Source: Verrucomicrobiaceae bacterium E54 (GTDB lineage Bacteria > Verrucomicrobiota > Verrucomicrobiia > Verrucomicrobiales > Akkermansiaceae). From it: a DNA stretch of 64,000 nucleotides. Each line of letters opens with the position of its first letter. Within the stretch, counting starts at the first letter, position 1. The stretch is taken from the NCBI GenBank assembly GCA_022548915.1, contig JAKZES010000016.1:1-64000 (forward strand), read 5' to 3'. The translations under genes were made by a program, and so were the position numbers. Under the pieces are notes generated by a model that saw nothing but the letters and a program-made list of their open reading frames with translations, was not told where the DNA came from and did not search any database. Shown here piece after piece: positions 49,994-57,824 of this stretch.

Positions 49994-50418
49994 TCGCTCT
50001 CCTCGAAATCCTCCTCCGCGCCGCCGGCGCCGGCCTGATCGCGCTGGCCTTGTTGCACGTCCCGATCGCCCGCCGCCTGCGCTGGCGCGAGGACGTCGTG
50101 AAGATGTCCGAGGTCAACGCGGCGGTGTTCCACGCCCACGCCTTTTTCATCTGCGTCGTGCTGGTCGGCATGGGCCTGCCGGCACTGGTCGAACCCAGCC
50201 TCTTCACCACCCCGTCGCGCCCCGGCCTCTGGGGCTGCGGGTTCCTCACCCTCTTCTGGGCGCTGCGGCTGGCGGCGCAGTGGACCCACTACCGCCCCTC
50301 GTGGTGGCGCGGAAAGCCCTTTGAAACGGCCATGCACTGGCTCTTCACCTTCGTCTGGCTGTTTCTCACCTCGCTCTTCGGCACCTGCCTGGCGATCCAG
50401 GCGCGATGGATCTCCTGA
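49990..50418 (+). CDS. small integral membrane protein
   Basis: ATG 49990 overlaps the previous stop as ATGA. 142 residues with four hydrophobic segments and a conserved-looking VNAAVFHAHAFFICVVLVGM. Family not recognised. It ends one base before the stop of the convergent DUF4143 gene. Confidence 0.62.
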   Translation: MIALLEILLRAAGAGLIALALLHVPIARRLRWREDVVKMSEVNAAVFHAHAFFICVVLVGMGLPALVEPSLFTTPSRPGLWGCGFLTLFWALRLAAQWTHYRPSWWRGKPFETAMHWLFTFVWLFLTSLFGTCLAIQARWIS

Positions 50419-51687
50419 TCACTGCTGCCAGAACCATTCCAGCGGGACCGCGTGAATGGGCGGGTCGCTCTCCAGCGGCATCATCAGATGACCGTCGTAG
50501 AGCACCACCCCGCCACGGAAATTCCGGCCCGCCAGCGCCGCGAGACGCTTGAGCCCCCGCCCGTCGGAAGGCCGGAGTGTCATCGAGGCCTTCACCTCCA
50601 CGCCCCACACCTCGAGCCCGCGGGTGATCACCACGTCGACCTCGACCTGATCCTTGTCACGGTAATGCCAGAACCGCAGATCGGGATCCGTCCAGCCTGC
50701 CTGGGCGACGAGTTGCTGCAGCACGAAGGACTCGAGCAGCCGGCCGAACCGGTCCCGCTTCGCATTCCAGTCCGAAGCCGTCAGCCCGGACAAGGACGCC
50801 GCCAGGCCGCTGTCGGTCAGGTGGACCTTGGGCGTCTTGATCAGGCGCTTGGCGTCGCTGCGGTGCCACGGCGGCAGCCGCCGGATCAGGAACAAGCGCT
50901 CCAGCACCGACAGATAACGATCGACCGTCTGGCGGTCGATCCGCAGGTCGTTGCCCAGCGCCGAGGCGTTCAGCAGGCAGCCGGTCTGGTGCGCCAGCAG
51001 TTCCAGCAATCGTCCGATCTCCGCCGCATCCCGCACCCGCGCCACGTCGTGGACGTCGCGGTCGATCACCGCGCGCAGGTACTGCCGGTGCCACTGGCGT
51101 GCCCTCGGATATGGCCGGTTCCGTACTTCCGGAAAGCCACCCCGCACCACGCGTCCGACCAGGCTCGACGGGTCGATCGTGTCCTCGCGCAGCACGCTCT
51201 CGAAGCGCTCGCCGAAGTCGCCCGCCAGCATCCTTCGCAGGAGATGCCCGCCGCTCCGGTCCTTTTCCGACTCGGTCAGCGGATGCAAATGGACGCACTC
51301 CATCCGCCCGGCCAGCGAATCGGCCAGGTCGGGCAGTTGCATCAGGTTGGCGGATCCGGTCAGCAGGAAGCGCCCTGGCCGCCGCGCCTCGTCGACGCTG
51401 CGCTTGATCGCCAGCAGCAGCCGCGGGGCCCGCTGGATCTCATCGAGCGTCACCCGGTCCGGCAGCCGGGCGACGAACCCGCCGGGATCCTTCAGCGCGC
51501 CGGCCAACAGGTTGTCATCATCCAGCGTCAGATAAGGTCGATCCGGCCCCTGGACGCGCGCCAAGGTCGACTTCCCGCACTGCCGGGGCCCGAGCAGGCA
51601 GACCACCGGCGTGTCGCCCATCGCCTCGTCCATCGCCCGCTGGATTCCCCGCGGCAAGACTGGATCTCCCCCGTCCATTTGCGGCAT
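50419..51687 (-). CDS. AAA+ ATPase with DUF4143 domain
   Basis: About 422 residues from ATG 51687 (MPQMDGGDPVLPRGIQRAMD); ATG 51714 is an alternative within the tandem repeat. VVCLLGPRQCGKSTLARVQG is Walker A, VTLDEIQRAPRLLLAIKRSV Walker B, and RFLLTGSANLMQL sensor 1. The DUF4143 part includes VRGGFPEVRNRPYPRARQWH and the nuclease-like block VEVDVVITRGLEVWGVEVKA (D-x-n-E-x-K). The family is common as solitary mobile genes of unknown role. Four 23-bp direct repeats overlap its start. Confidence 0.88.
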   Translation of the reverse strand: MPQMDGGDPVLPRGIQRAMDEAMGDTPVVCLLGPRQCGKSTLARVQGPDRPYLTLDDDNLLAGALKDPGGFVARLPDRVTLDEIQRAPRLLLAIKRSVDEARRPGRFLLTGSANLMQLPDLADSLAGRMECVHLHPLTESEKDRSGGHLLRRMLAGDFGERFESVLREDTIDPSSLVGRVVRGGFPEVRNRPYPRARQWHRQYLRAVIDRDVHDVARVRDAAEIGRLLELLAHQTGCLLNASALGNDLRIDRQTVDRYLSVLERLFLIRRLPPWHRSDAKRLIKTPKVHLTDSGLAASLSGLTASDWNAKRDRFGRLLESFVLQQLVAQAGWTDPDLRFWHYRDKDQVEVDVVITRGLEVWGVEVKASMTLRPSDGRGLKRLAALAGRNFRGGVVLYDGHLMMPLESDPPIHAVPLEWFWQQ

Positions 51688-51762
51688 ACTGTAGCGTCCA
51701 ATTGTGGCATACACAAGCGTCCAATTGCGGCATAACTATCCGTCCAATTGTGGCATTGAATG
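51671..51762. repeat. four tandem 23-bp repeats at the DUF4143 gene start
   Basis: Units at 51,671-51,693, 51,694-51,716, 51,717-51,739 and 51,740-51,762 share CGTCCAATTG(T/C)GGCAT. On the minus strand each holds ATGCC(A/G)CAATTGGACG, so several in-register potential start codons occur. They lie across the gene's start and upstream region. They could be iterated operator sites or slippage-prone repeats. No spacers separate them, so this is not CRISPR. Confidence 0.88.
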
Positions 51763-51910
51763 CTTTTAAAAAACCATAAACCCCTAATAATAAACCTTTT
51801 ACATCGATCCATATAGGCTCGATCGATCCGCGGGTTCGTCCCGGATAAGATCAGCCCAAATCTACCGCTCTGCCGCACCCATCCCCAGGGTCTCCAACTG
51901 GCTGTCCGGA
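51763..51910. other. AT-rich intergenic region
   Basis: It contains TTTTAAAAAACCATAAACCCC and TAATAATAAACCTTTTAC, much more AT-rich than its surroundings. It probably includes the promoter of the DUF4143 gene on the minus strand. No consensus site could be assigned. Confidence 0.4.
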
Positions 51911-52222
51911 TCAGCACGCCTTCATCAGCACGAAGGGAGAGACCACCACGGCGGTGAAGCGCTCGTCCCCACCCTCCCACTGGGCCGCGTGAAGCGCCCC
52001 GATCTTGACCAGCTCCCCGGAACCCAGCCAATTCGCCACCTGCTCGCTGTCATCCTCGACGAAGGCCATCGCCGCCCGCTGGAGATCGAGGCTGGCATCG
52101 ACCCACAGCAGACAGCCGCGCTCGTAGTGGGGCTTAAGATACTCCCAGCCGACCTCCCCGGTGTAGTCGGCGATCCGCTGTTCCTCGGTCCGCCCGTCCT
52201 CGCCGAGGATCGCGTACTTCAT
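51911..52222 (-). CDS. DUF2288 family protein
   Basis: Start at ATG 52222 gives 103 residues. GEVGWEYLKPHYERGCLLWV, DASLDLQRAAMAFVEDDSEQ and VANWLGSGELVKIGALHAAQ followed by RFTAVVVSPFVLM match the DUF2288 pattern (VDxxLDL, DD, WLxxGxL, VVVxPxVL). Function unknown. Divergent from the HAD phosphatase with about 90 bp between. Confidence 0.8.
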   Translation of the reverse strand: MKYAILGEDGRTEEQRIADYTGEVGWEYLKPHYERGCLLWVDASLDLQRAAMAFVEDDSEQVANWLGSGELVKIGALHAAQWEGGDERFTAVVVSPFVLMKAC

Positions 52223-52312
52223 CTCGTCACGCTCGCTCACGGCGCCGAGCATGCGGACCGGAGTGACCGAAACAAGCTTGATCGAAGCGGTGGCCGCCCC
52301 CATTCCCGGCGC

Positions 52313-52948
52313 GTGGACTTCGACGCCGTTCTCTTCGACTTCGATGGCATCCTCGTGGACACCGAGTGGGCCATCTACGAGGCCTGGCTGCGCACCTTCC
52401 GCGCCCACGGGCACGAACTGCCGCTCGACACCTACACCCGCTGCGTCGGCTCGGACTTCGACACCTGGTCGCCCAAGACCCACCTCGAGGAGCTCACCGG
52501 GCGCAGCTTCGACTGGCACCAACTCGACGCCGACCGCCAGGTCGAGATCCGCGCCGACCTCGAGCAGGCCGGGCCGATGCCGGGCGTCGTGCCGCTGCTC
52601 GAAAAGCTCCGGGCTGGTGGAACCGCCATCGCGGCCGTTTCCAGCTCGAACCACGCCTGGGTCGACGGCTGGCTGGAAAAGCTACGTCTTGCCTCGTACT
52701 TCGAGACCACCGTCTGCCGTGGCGACGCCCCCCGGATCAAGCCGGCGCCGGATCTGTGGCTGGAAGCACTCCGTCGGCTCGGGAAAGAGGCCGACCGCTG
52801 CCTCGCCATCGAAGACTCGCTCAACGGCGTGAAGTCGGCCAAGGAAGCCGGGCTGACCGTGTGGGCGGTGCCCAACCGGACCACCAACGGGATCGATTTC
52901 TCGAAAGCCGACCGCGTGCTGAAGTCGCTCGAGGAACTTGCCGGCTGA
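52313..52948 (+). CDS. HAD-superfamily phosphatase (beta-phosphoglucomutase/phosphatase type)
   Basis: GTG start at 52313, 211 residues. DAVLFDFDGILVDTEWAIYE is motif I (DxD), AIAAVSSSNHAWVDGWLEK motif II, RIKPAPDLWLEALRRLG motif III Lys, and CLAIEDSLNGVKSAKEAGL motif IV. This subfamily dephosphorylates small sugar phosphates or isomerises them. It faces the histidine kinase gene; two hairpins lie in the 92-bp gap. Confidence 0.88.
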   Translation: MDFDAVLFDFDGILVDTEWAIYEAWLRTFRAHGHELPLDTYTRCVGSDFDTWSPKTHLEELTGRSFDWHQLDADRQVEIRADLEQAGPMPGVVPLLEKLRAGGTAIAAVSSSNHAWVDGWLEKLRLASYFETTVCRGDAPRIKPAPDLWLEALRRLGKEADRCLAIEDSLNGVKSAKEAGLTVWAVPNRTTNGIDFSKADRVLKSLEELAG

Positions 52949-52964
52949 CGGCATGGATCGTGGC

Positions 52965-52981
52965 GGCGGATTGCATCCGCC
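52965..52981. terminator. hairpin after the HAD phosphatase gene
   Basis: GGCGGAT-TGC-ATCCGCC, perfect 7-bp stem, 16 bp after the stop. A second hairpin, GGCGGA-AAAA-TCCGCC at 53,014-53,029, lies 12 bp from the stop of the convergent kinase gene. Together they probably serve both transcription units. Neither has a long T-tract. Confidence 0.55.
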
Positions 52982-53013
52982 ATGCCTCGCTCCATCAAAA
53001 ATCAACATGGCTT

Positions 53014-53029
53014 GGCGGAAAAATCCGCC
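53014..53029. terminator. hairpin between convergent genes
   Basis: GGCGGA-AAAA-TCCGCC, perfect 6-bp stem with a 4-base loop, just downstream of the histidine kinase stop on the minus strand. Confidence 0.5.
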
Positions 53030-53040
53030 GCCACCGCTTC

Positions 53041-54684
53041 TCAAGCCGCCGGCAGTACCAGCACGAAGCGCGCGCCGGGCCCGTCGCGGCATTCCAGATC
53101 GCCGGCCATGCCCCGGGCGAGCCGACGGGAAAGCGCCAGACCCAGCCCGACCCCCGGACGCGAATCCGCCGCCTCGGCGGCCGACTTGTGGAAGGCCCGG
53201 AAGATCCGGCTCCGCTCGGAAGCCGGGATGCCGGACCCGTAGTCCGCGACCTCGATCTCCACCCGGCCGCCTTGCAGGCGGGCGGTGATCCGGACTTCCG
53301 GCGGCTTGCTGTCGGCCGCGTACTTCGCGGCGTTGTCGATGAGATTGAAGAGCACATGCTCGACCGCCGCCGGGTCCGCCCGGGCCACCACCTCGCCTTC
53401 CACGCCGATCCAGAGCTTCAGCCCGGCTCCCACGAGGCGTTCCTCGAAGCGCTCCCGCAAGTCGTCCAGCAAGGCGTGGACATTCACCTCGGAAATCCTC
53501 GCCTTTCCGCCGCGGCGCTCGATCCGTGAAAAGGCGAGCACGTTCTCCACCAGGTGCGAGAGCCGGTCGGCCTCGCGCCGCATCGTTCGGAAGTAGCCGC
53601 TGCGCTTGCTCTCATCCGCGACCGCGCCGCTGGCCAGCATGTCGGAGTAGAGCCGGAAGGTCGTCAGCGGCGTCCGCAGCTCGTGGGTCACCGCGGAAAC
53701 AAACGACGCCCTTCGTTCGCTCAGGCGCATCACCGCACGAACCAGCGCCATGCCGGCGACCAAAGCCACCACCACGGCCAGCCAGCCGACCCCCAGCGAC
53801 GCCACCACCGGCCCCCGCGTCGCCGGGTCCGCCCGCGCCTTTTCCCCGGGGACGAGCCGCCACGGAAACGAAGCCATCTCCATCGCCGCCTCGTCGCCCT
53901 CGCTCGGTGTCGTCGGCTCCAGCCGGGCCTGCGGCAGCAGGTCTTCGATCTCATCGAGCAGGGTCTCCCGGAAAAACGCGGCGTCGATCCACACGCCCTG
54001 AATCGCGCTCACCACCCCCAGGGTCCGCACCTGGCGCAGGAGGAAAGGCTCACCCCCGAGCCAGGTCGGCTGAAATCCACCGGTCGAGGCTTCGAGGGCA
54101 ATCTCAGCCTCGGGTTGCGCCATCTGCTGGTACGGGCCCGCCTTCGACACCGCCTGGTTGATGGCCTTGCCGCGCATCGCCCGCTCGTTGGTGTTGCGTT
54201 CCTGCTGGTAGGCCGCTGCCTGCTGCTTCACGTCCACCTGCAGATTGTTCTCCACGTAGGCGAAATTCGCACCCCACTGGTTGTCCGCCTGGATCGCCGC
54301 ACAGGCATTGGGGAAAAAGTCCGTTCCCTTTTCATCCAAGGCACTTCGAAGCAGCTCGAGATCCTCTGCAGGCAGCTCGCCCTCCGGCGACACGGTACTG
54401 TCGGCGCCGATCGTGAACCTCGCCCGCACCAGCGGATTCTCCGGCGGCGTGACACCCGGGATGAAGACCCGCTGATTCTCCTCGATGACCAGACTGGCGG
54501 CCACCGAATCCATCCGCCACAGCGAAAGCCGGATCCGCTCCTCAAGCCGGGCCCTGGACTCGGCAAATGAACGTTCCCGCTCGGCCTGCAACACGCTGCG
54601 CGTGAGCCAGCCCATGGCACCGACGATCAGGGCGGCGCAGATGATCAGCACCGCCCAGACTCCCATGCCGGATCGTCCGCTCAC
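53041..54684 (-). CDS. sensor histidine kinase
   Basis: GTG 54684 overlaps the response-regulator stop as GTGA; 547 residues. Transmembrane helices at about 9-27 and 293-315 enclose a 265-residue extracytoplasmic sensor region without a recognised fold. Phospho-acceptor His334 is in FVSAVTHELRTPLTTF. The ATPase domain has HVLFNLIDNAAKYAADSKPP (N box), VADYGSGIPASERSRIF (G1) and GVGLGLALSRRLARGM (G2). Co-transcribed with the OmpR-type regulator and a rhodanese gene. The signal is unknown. Confidence 0.93.
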   Translation of the reverse strand: MSGRSGMGVWAVLIICAALIVGAMGWLTRSVLQAERERSFAESRARLEERIRLSLWRMDSVAASLVIEENQRVFIPGVTPPENPLVRARFTIGADSTVSPEGELPAEDLELLRSALDEKGTDFFPNACAAIQADNQWGANFAYVENNLQVDVKQQAAAYQQERNTNERAMRGKAINQAVSKAGPYQQMAQPEAEIALEASTGGFQPTWLGGEPFLLRQVRTLGVVSAIQGVWIDAAFFRETLLDEIEDLLPQARLEPTTPSEGDEAAMEMASFPWRLVPGEKARADPATRGPVVASLGVGWLAVVVALVAGMALVRAVMRLSERRASFVSAVTHELRTPLTTFRLYSDMLASGAVADESKRSGYFRTMRREADRLSHLVENVLAFSRIERRGGKARISEVNVHALLDDLRERFEERLVGAGLKLWIGVEGEVVARADPAAVEHVLFNLIDNAAKYAADSKPPEVRITARLQGGRVEIEVADYGSGIPASERSRIFRAFHKSAAEAADSRPGVGLGLALSRRLARGMAGDLECRDGPGARFVLVLPAA

Positions 54685-55367
54685 GTCTTCAACCTCCACC
54701 CTTTTCCGCGAACCGTCACCAGAAACGACTGGTCGCGGTCGCGCAGCTTGGTCCGCAAGTGCATGACGTGCATGTCCAGGGTCCGCGTCTCGGTGCGATC
54801 CGGATCGAGGCCCCACACGTGCCGCAGGATCTCGGCCCGTGACACCACCCTCCCACCGGACTCGAGCAGGTATCGCAAGAGCCCGGCCTCGCGCTCGGAA
54901 AGCTCTTCCGAGGATCCGTCATCATAGGCGATCCGGCTTTCCGCAAAATCCACCTCGCCTCCGGGCACCGGGCGCTTCTGCGCGGGTGCCGCGCGCTCAC
55001 AGGTCCGCCGCAGCACGGCATCGACCCGAGCCAGCAACTCGCGCACGCTGAAGGGCTTCATCACGTAATCGTCCGCTCCCAGGCTCAGACCCCTGACCCG
55101 GTCGTCCTCCTCGCCGCGGGCGGAAAGGATGATCACCGGCTGGCCGGGCCGACGCTTCTTGAGTTCCTTGAGGATGGAGAATCCATCGTGTCCCGGCAGC
55201 ACCAGGTCGAGCAGCAACAGCCGGTAGTTCGCCGCCAGCGCCATCTCCAGACCGGAATTGCCGTCCCCGGCCTCCAGAGTACGGTATCCGGCGTACTGCA
55301 GCACATCGACCACCCCCTGGCGCACGGCCGGGTCGTCTTCAATCACGAGGAGGGTCGTTTCTTCCAC
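54681..55367 (-). CDS. OmpR/PhoB-type response regulator
   Basis: Protein of 228 residues. Receiver domain with acidic pocket VIEDDPAVRQG, phosphorylated Asp54 (LLLDLVLPGHDG) and Lys104 (GADDYVMKPFS). The winged-helix DNA-binding domain begins near residue 130 and includes LSEREAGLLRYLLESGGRVV and TRTLDMHVMHLRTKLRDRDQ. It receives phosphate from the overlapping downstream kinase. It begins 14 bp after the rhodanese gene. Confidence 0.96.
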   Translation of the reverse strand: MEETTLLVIEDDPAVRQGVVDVLQYAGYRTLEAGDGNSGLEMALAANYRLLLLDLVLPGHDGFSILKELKKRRPGQPVIILSARGEEDDRVRGLSLGADDYVMKPFSVRELLARVDAVLRRTCERAAPAQKRPVPGGEVDFAESRIAYDDGSSEELSEREAGLLRYLLESGGRVVSRAEILRHVWGLDPDRTETRTLDMHVMHLRTKLRDRDQSFLVTVRGKGWRLKT

Positions 55368-55381
55368 AACAACATCGGACC

Positions 55382-55894
55382 TTACTCGGTCTCCCGATTC
55401 AAGACATCGCTTCCCTCGAAGGGAATCCTCGTCTTCTTGATGTCCAGGAACGGCCGCAGCTCATAGATGTTCCGATACCCGTAACCCCACAGATTGAGGA
55501 AGGTCGGAATGTTCAGGGCGAGCGGCGCGGACTTGGTGATCATCGCGGCTCCAACACCCTCGAAGTTGTTGTTGCAGTAGATCAGGATGCGCGTGGTCTT
55601 GTCGGGAATCAGCTCCGCCAGGGTCTCGTCGGCGAAGTCGGAGAAGTTCAGATGGATGGCCCCCTTGACGTGGAGCCTGTCGAACTTCGCCTTGCTCCGC
55701 GTGTCGAGGATTACGGTGCCCTCCTCCGCAGCCATCTCGAGGAATTTGTCCTCGCTGATGCGGCGTTTCTCACGCTCGGCCCCGGCATTGGCGGTGAGCT
55801 CAGCGAACTTCCCGAAGTCAATTTGAGGATTCCCCTCGTCGGCAGCCAAAGGCGCGGCAAGGGCCAGGATCAGGCAGGCGGTGCTTGTCTTCAT
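55382..55894 (-). CDS. exported rhodanese-like domain protein
   Basis: Start at ATG 55894 with a signal peptide (MKTSTACLILALAAPLAADE); 170 residues. Rhodanese blocks: GTVILDTRSKAKFDRLHVKG, AIHLNFSDFADETLAEL and the active-site loop IYCNNNFEGVGAAMI with Cys107. Probably a periplasmic sulfur-carrying or redox-related protein. It precedes the two-component system by 14 bp, so the system may respond to a related envelope condition; this is inference. Confidence 0.85.
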   Translation of the reverse strand: MKTSTACLILALAAPLAADEGNPQIDFGKFAELTANAGAEREKRRISEDKFLEMAAEEGTVILDTRSKAKFDRLHVKGAIHLNFSDFADETLAELIPDKTTRILIYCNNNFEGVGAAMITKSAPLALNIPTFLNLWGYGYRNIYELRPFLDIKKTRIPFEGSDVLNRETE

Positions 55895-56035
55895 CGGGGA
55901 CAGCCTGCCGGTAGAAACCAAATCTGTCCGTAAAGGCACCGTAAAATGAAACGGACCGTGCAAGCCCACTCGCGCATGCTCCGACCCATGGGACGCGGGT
56001 GGGCTCGCGCGGTCCTTTCCCCTGCCACCGGCACC

Positions 56036-57646
56036 TCACCGCCCCGCCGTCTCCGGCCTCACCTTGTCCTGCCACTCCCGGGGTTTCTCGCTGACGTCGC
56101 TGTCGTCCTCGTAGAACTCCCGCAGCGCCTCCAGCTGCTTGCGGACCTCGGCAATCTCATCGGCGTAGTAAGGGTTGTCGTACTGGTTGGTCAGCTCGTC
56201 GGGATCGACTTCCAAGTCGTAAAACTCCCATTCGTCACCGAACTGATAGAAATGCATCAGCTTGTAGCGCCCGGTCCGGATCCCGTAGTGACGCGGCACC
56301 ATGTGCACGCTCGGATACTCGTAGTAGTGGTAGTAGATCGCGTCGCGCCAGTCCTTCAGCGTCTCGCCCTTGAGAAGCGGCACCAACGACCTCCCCTGCA
56401 TGTCCCCCGGAATCTCGGCTCCGGCCATCTCAAGGAAGGTCCCGGCGTAGTCGAGATTCTGCACCAGCTCGGTGTTGCGGGAGCCCGGCGTCGTCACTCC
56501 CGGCCAGCTCACGATCAGCGGCATCATCAACGACTCCTCGTACATCCAGCGCTTGTCATACCAGCCGTGGTCGCCGATGTAGAAACCCTGGTCGGACGAA
56601 TAGATCACCACCGTGTTGTCCGAGAGATCGAGTTCGGCCAGGGTCCTGCGCAGCGTCGCCACGCTTTCGTCGACCCCCCTGACGCAGCGGAGGTAGTTCT
56701 TCGCATAGCGCTGGAATTTCCAACGCACCAGGTCCTTGCCCTCCAGCTTGGCTTCATGGAACTCCTCATTCCTGGGCCCGTAGTGGTCGTGCCACGCCTT
56801 CAACTGGGCCGGGGTCATCCGCTTCATGTTGTGGAAGGCCGAACGGTCCTGGCGCTTCTGGGTGCCCTGCCCTTCGAAATCCGGGCTCAGGTCGACGAAG
56901 AGATCGTAGTGAAGATCCATGTGCCGGTCGATCTCGAGCTCCTGGTGCCGGGCCGGCGGGGCGTTGTCCTCGTAGCGGTCGAACAGGGTCGGCGGCTCCG
57001 GGATGTCGATGTCGTCGTAAAGCTCCAGATGCCGCGCCGCCGGCATCCAGTTCCGGTGCGGGGCCTTGTGCTGGACCATGAGCATGAAGGGCTTCGACGA
57101 GTCACGCCGGTTCTTCAGCCAGTCGACGGCCAGGTCGGTCACGACATCCGTGCAGTGTCCCTCGATCATCCTTCGTCCATCGGGGAAGATCAGGTCGGGA
57201 TTGTAGTAGAGGCCCTGACCGGGGAGCACCGCCCAGTCGTCGTAGCCCTGGGGCGTTCCCTTGAGGTGGGACTTGCCGTAGATCGCCGTCTGGTAGCCGA
57301 CCTTCTGCAGCAACTTGGGAAAGGTCTGCTGATTCCAGTCGAAGGAGTTGCCGTTGTTCATGAACCCGTTCTTGTGGCTGTGCTTGCCGGTCTGGATCAC
57401 CGCCCGGCTCGGGCCACAGATCGAGTTCGTGCAGAAGCTGTTCAGGAAGGTCATGCCCTCCGCGGCCAGCCGGTCGATCTCCGGCGTGGGGTTCACGGAC
57501 TTCAGCCAGCCATCGTAGGCGCCGATGGCGTTGGGCGCGTGATCATCACTGAAAATGAAGACGATGTTGGGCCGATCGTCGGCTCCGGCCGTCACCACGG
57601 CACTCAGCGCGAGCGAGACGACCCATTGGATTCGGAGGCGTTTCAT
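56036..57646 (-). CDS. S1 family formylglycine-dependent sulfatase
   Basis: Start at ATG 57646 gives a signal peptide (MKRLRIQWVVSLALSAVVTA) and 536 residues. NIVFIFSDDHAPNAIGAYDG supplies the first metal Asp pair. C77-G-P-S-R81 in NSICGPSRAVIQTGKHSHKNG is the C-x-P-S-R site converted to formylglycine. VIYSSDQGFYIGDHGWYDKR supplies later metal ligands. The C-terminal part around RTGRYKLMHFYQFGDEWEFYD matches the usual sulfatase tail. Predicted to remove sulfate esters from polysaccharides outside the cytoplasm. No maturase gene is in the window. Confidence 0.95.
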   Translation of the reverse strand: MKRLRIQWVVSLALSAVVTAGADDRPNIVFIFSDDHAPNAIGAYDGWLKSVNPTPEIDRLAAEGMTFLNSFCTNSICGPSRAVIQTGKHSHKNGFMNNGNSFDWNQQTFPKLLQKVGYQTAIYGKSHLKGTPQGYDDWAVLPGQGLYYNPDLIFPDGRRMIEGHCTDVVTDLAVDWLKNRRDSSKPFMLMVQHKAPHRNWMPAARHLELYDDIDIPEPPTLFDRYEDNAPPARHQELEIDRHMDLHYDLFVDLSPDFEGQGTQKRQDRSAFHNMKRMTPAQLKAWHDHYGPRNEEFHEAKLEGKDLVRWKFQRYAKNYLRCVRGVDESVATLRRTLAELDLSDNTVVIYSSDQGFYIGDHGWYDKRWMYEESLMMPLIVSWPGVTTPGSRNTELVQNLDYAGTFLEMAGAEIPGDMQGRSLVPLLKGETLKDWRDAIYYHYYEYPSVHMVPRHYGIRTGRYKLMHFYQFGDEWEFYDLEVDPDELTNQYDNPYYADEIAEVRKQLEALREFYEDDSDVSEKPREWQDKVRPETAGR

Positions 57647-57824
57647 GGAAGCAGTCTGACCTGCCCGATCGACCGCTGACAACCGTCGACTCACGCCGCG
57701 CGTTCCGCGCTGCGGACCGGCACGGGCTTCAGTCCCGAAGGGACGTCGGCGATTGGCCACGGGGTTCACCCCGTGGACCGGATGTTGATGGAATTCCAAC
57801 CAGCCGTTCAAGTTGGACGCCGCC
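57647..57824. repeat. intergenic region with CCACGGGG hairpin
   Basis: CCACGGGG-TTCA-CCCCGTGG at 57,757-57,776 forms a perfect 8-bp stem. GTCCCGAAGGGAC at about 57,733-57,745 is a second palindrome. The first is the same element as at 32,705-32,724 in the opposite orientation. They lie between the AbgT-type stop and the sulfatase start and could terminate the former. Confidence 0.6.

Noticed and set aside
51671-51762. Possible CRISPR array
   Set aside because: The four 23-bp units are directly adjacent without spacers, and no cas genes are present.
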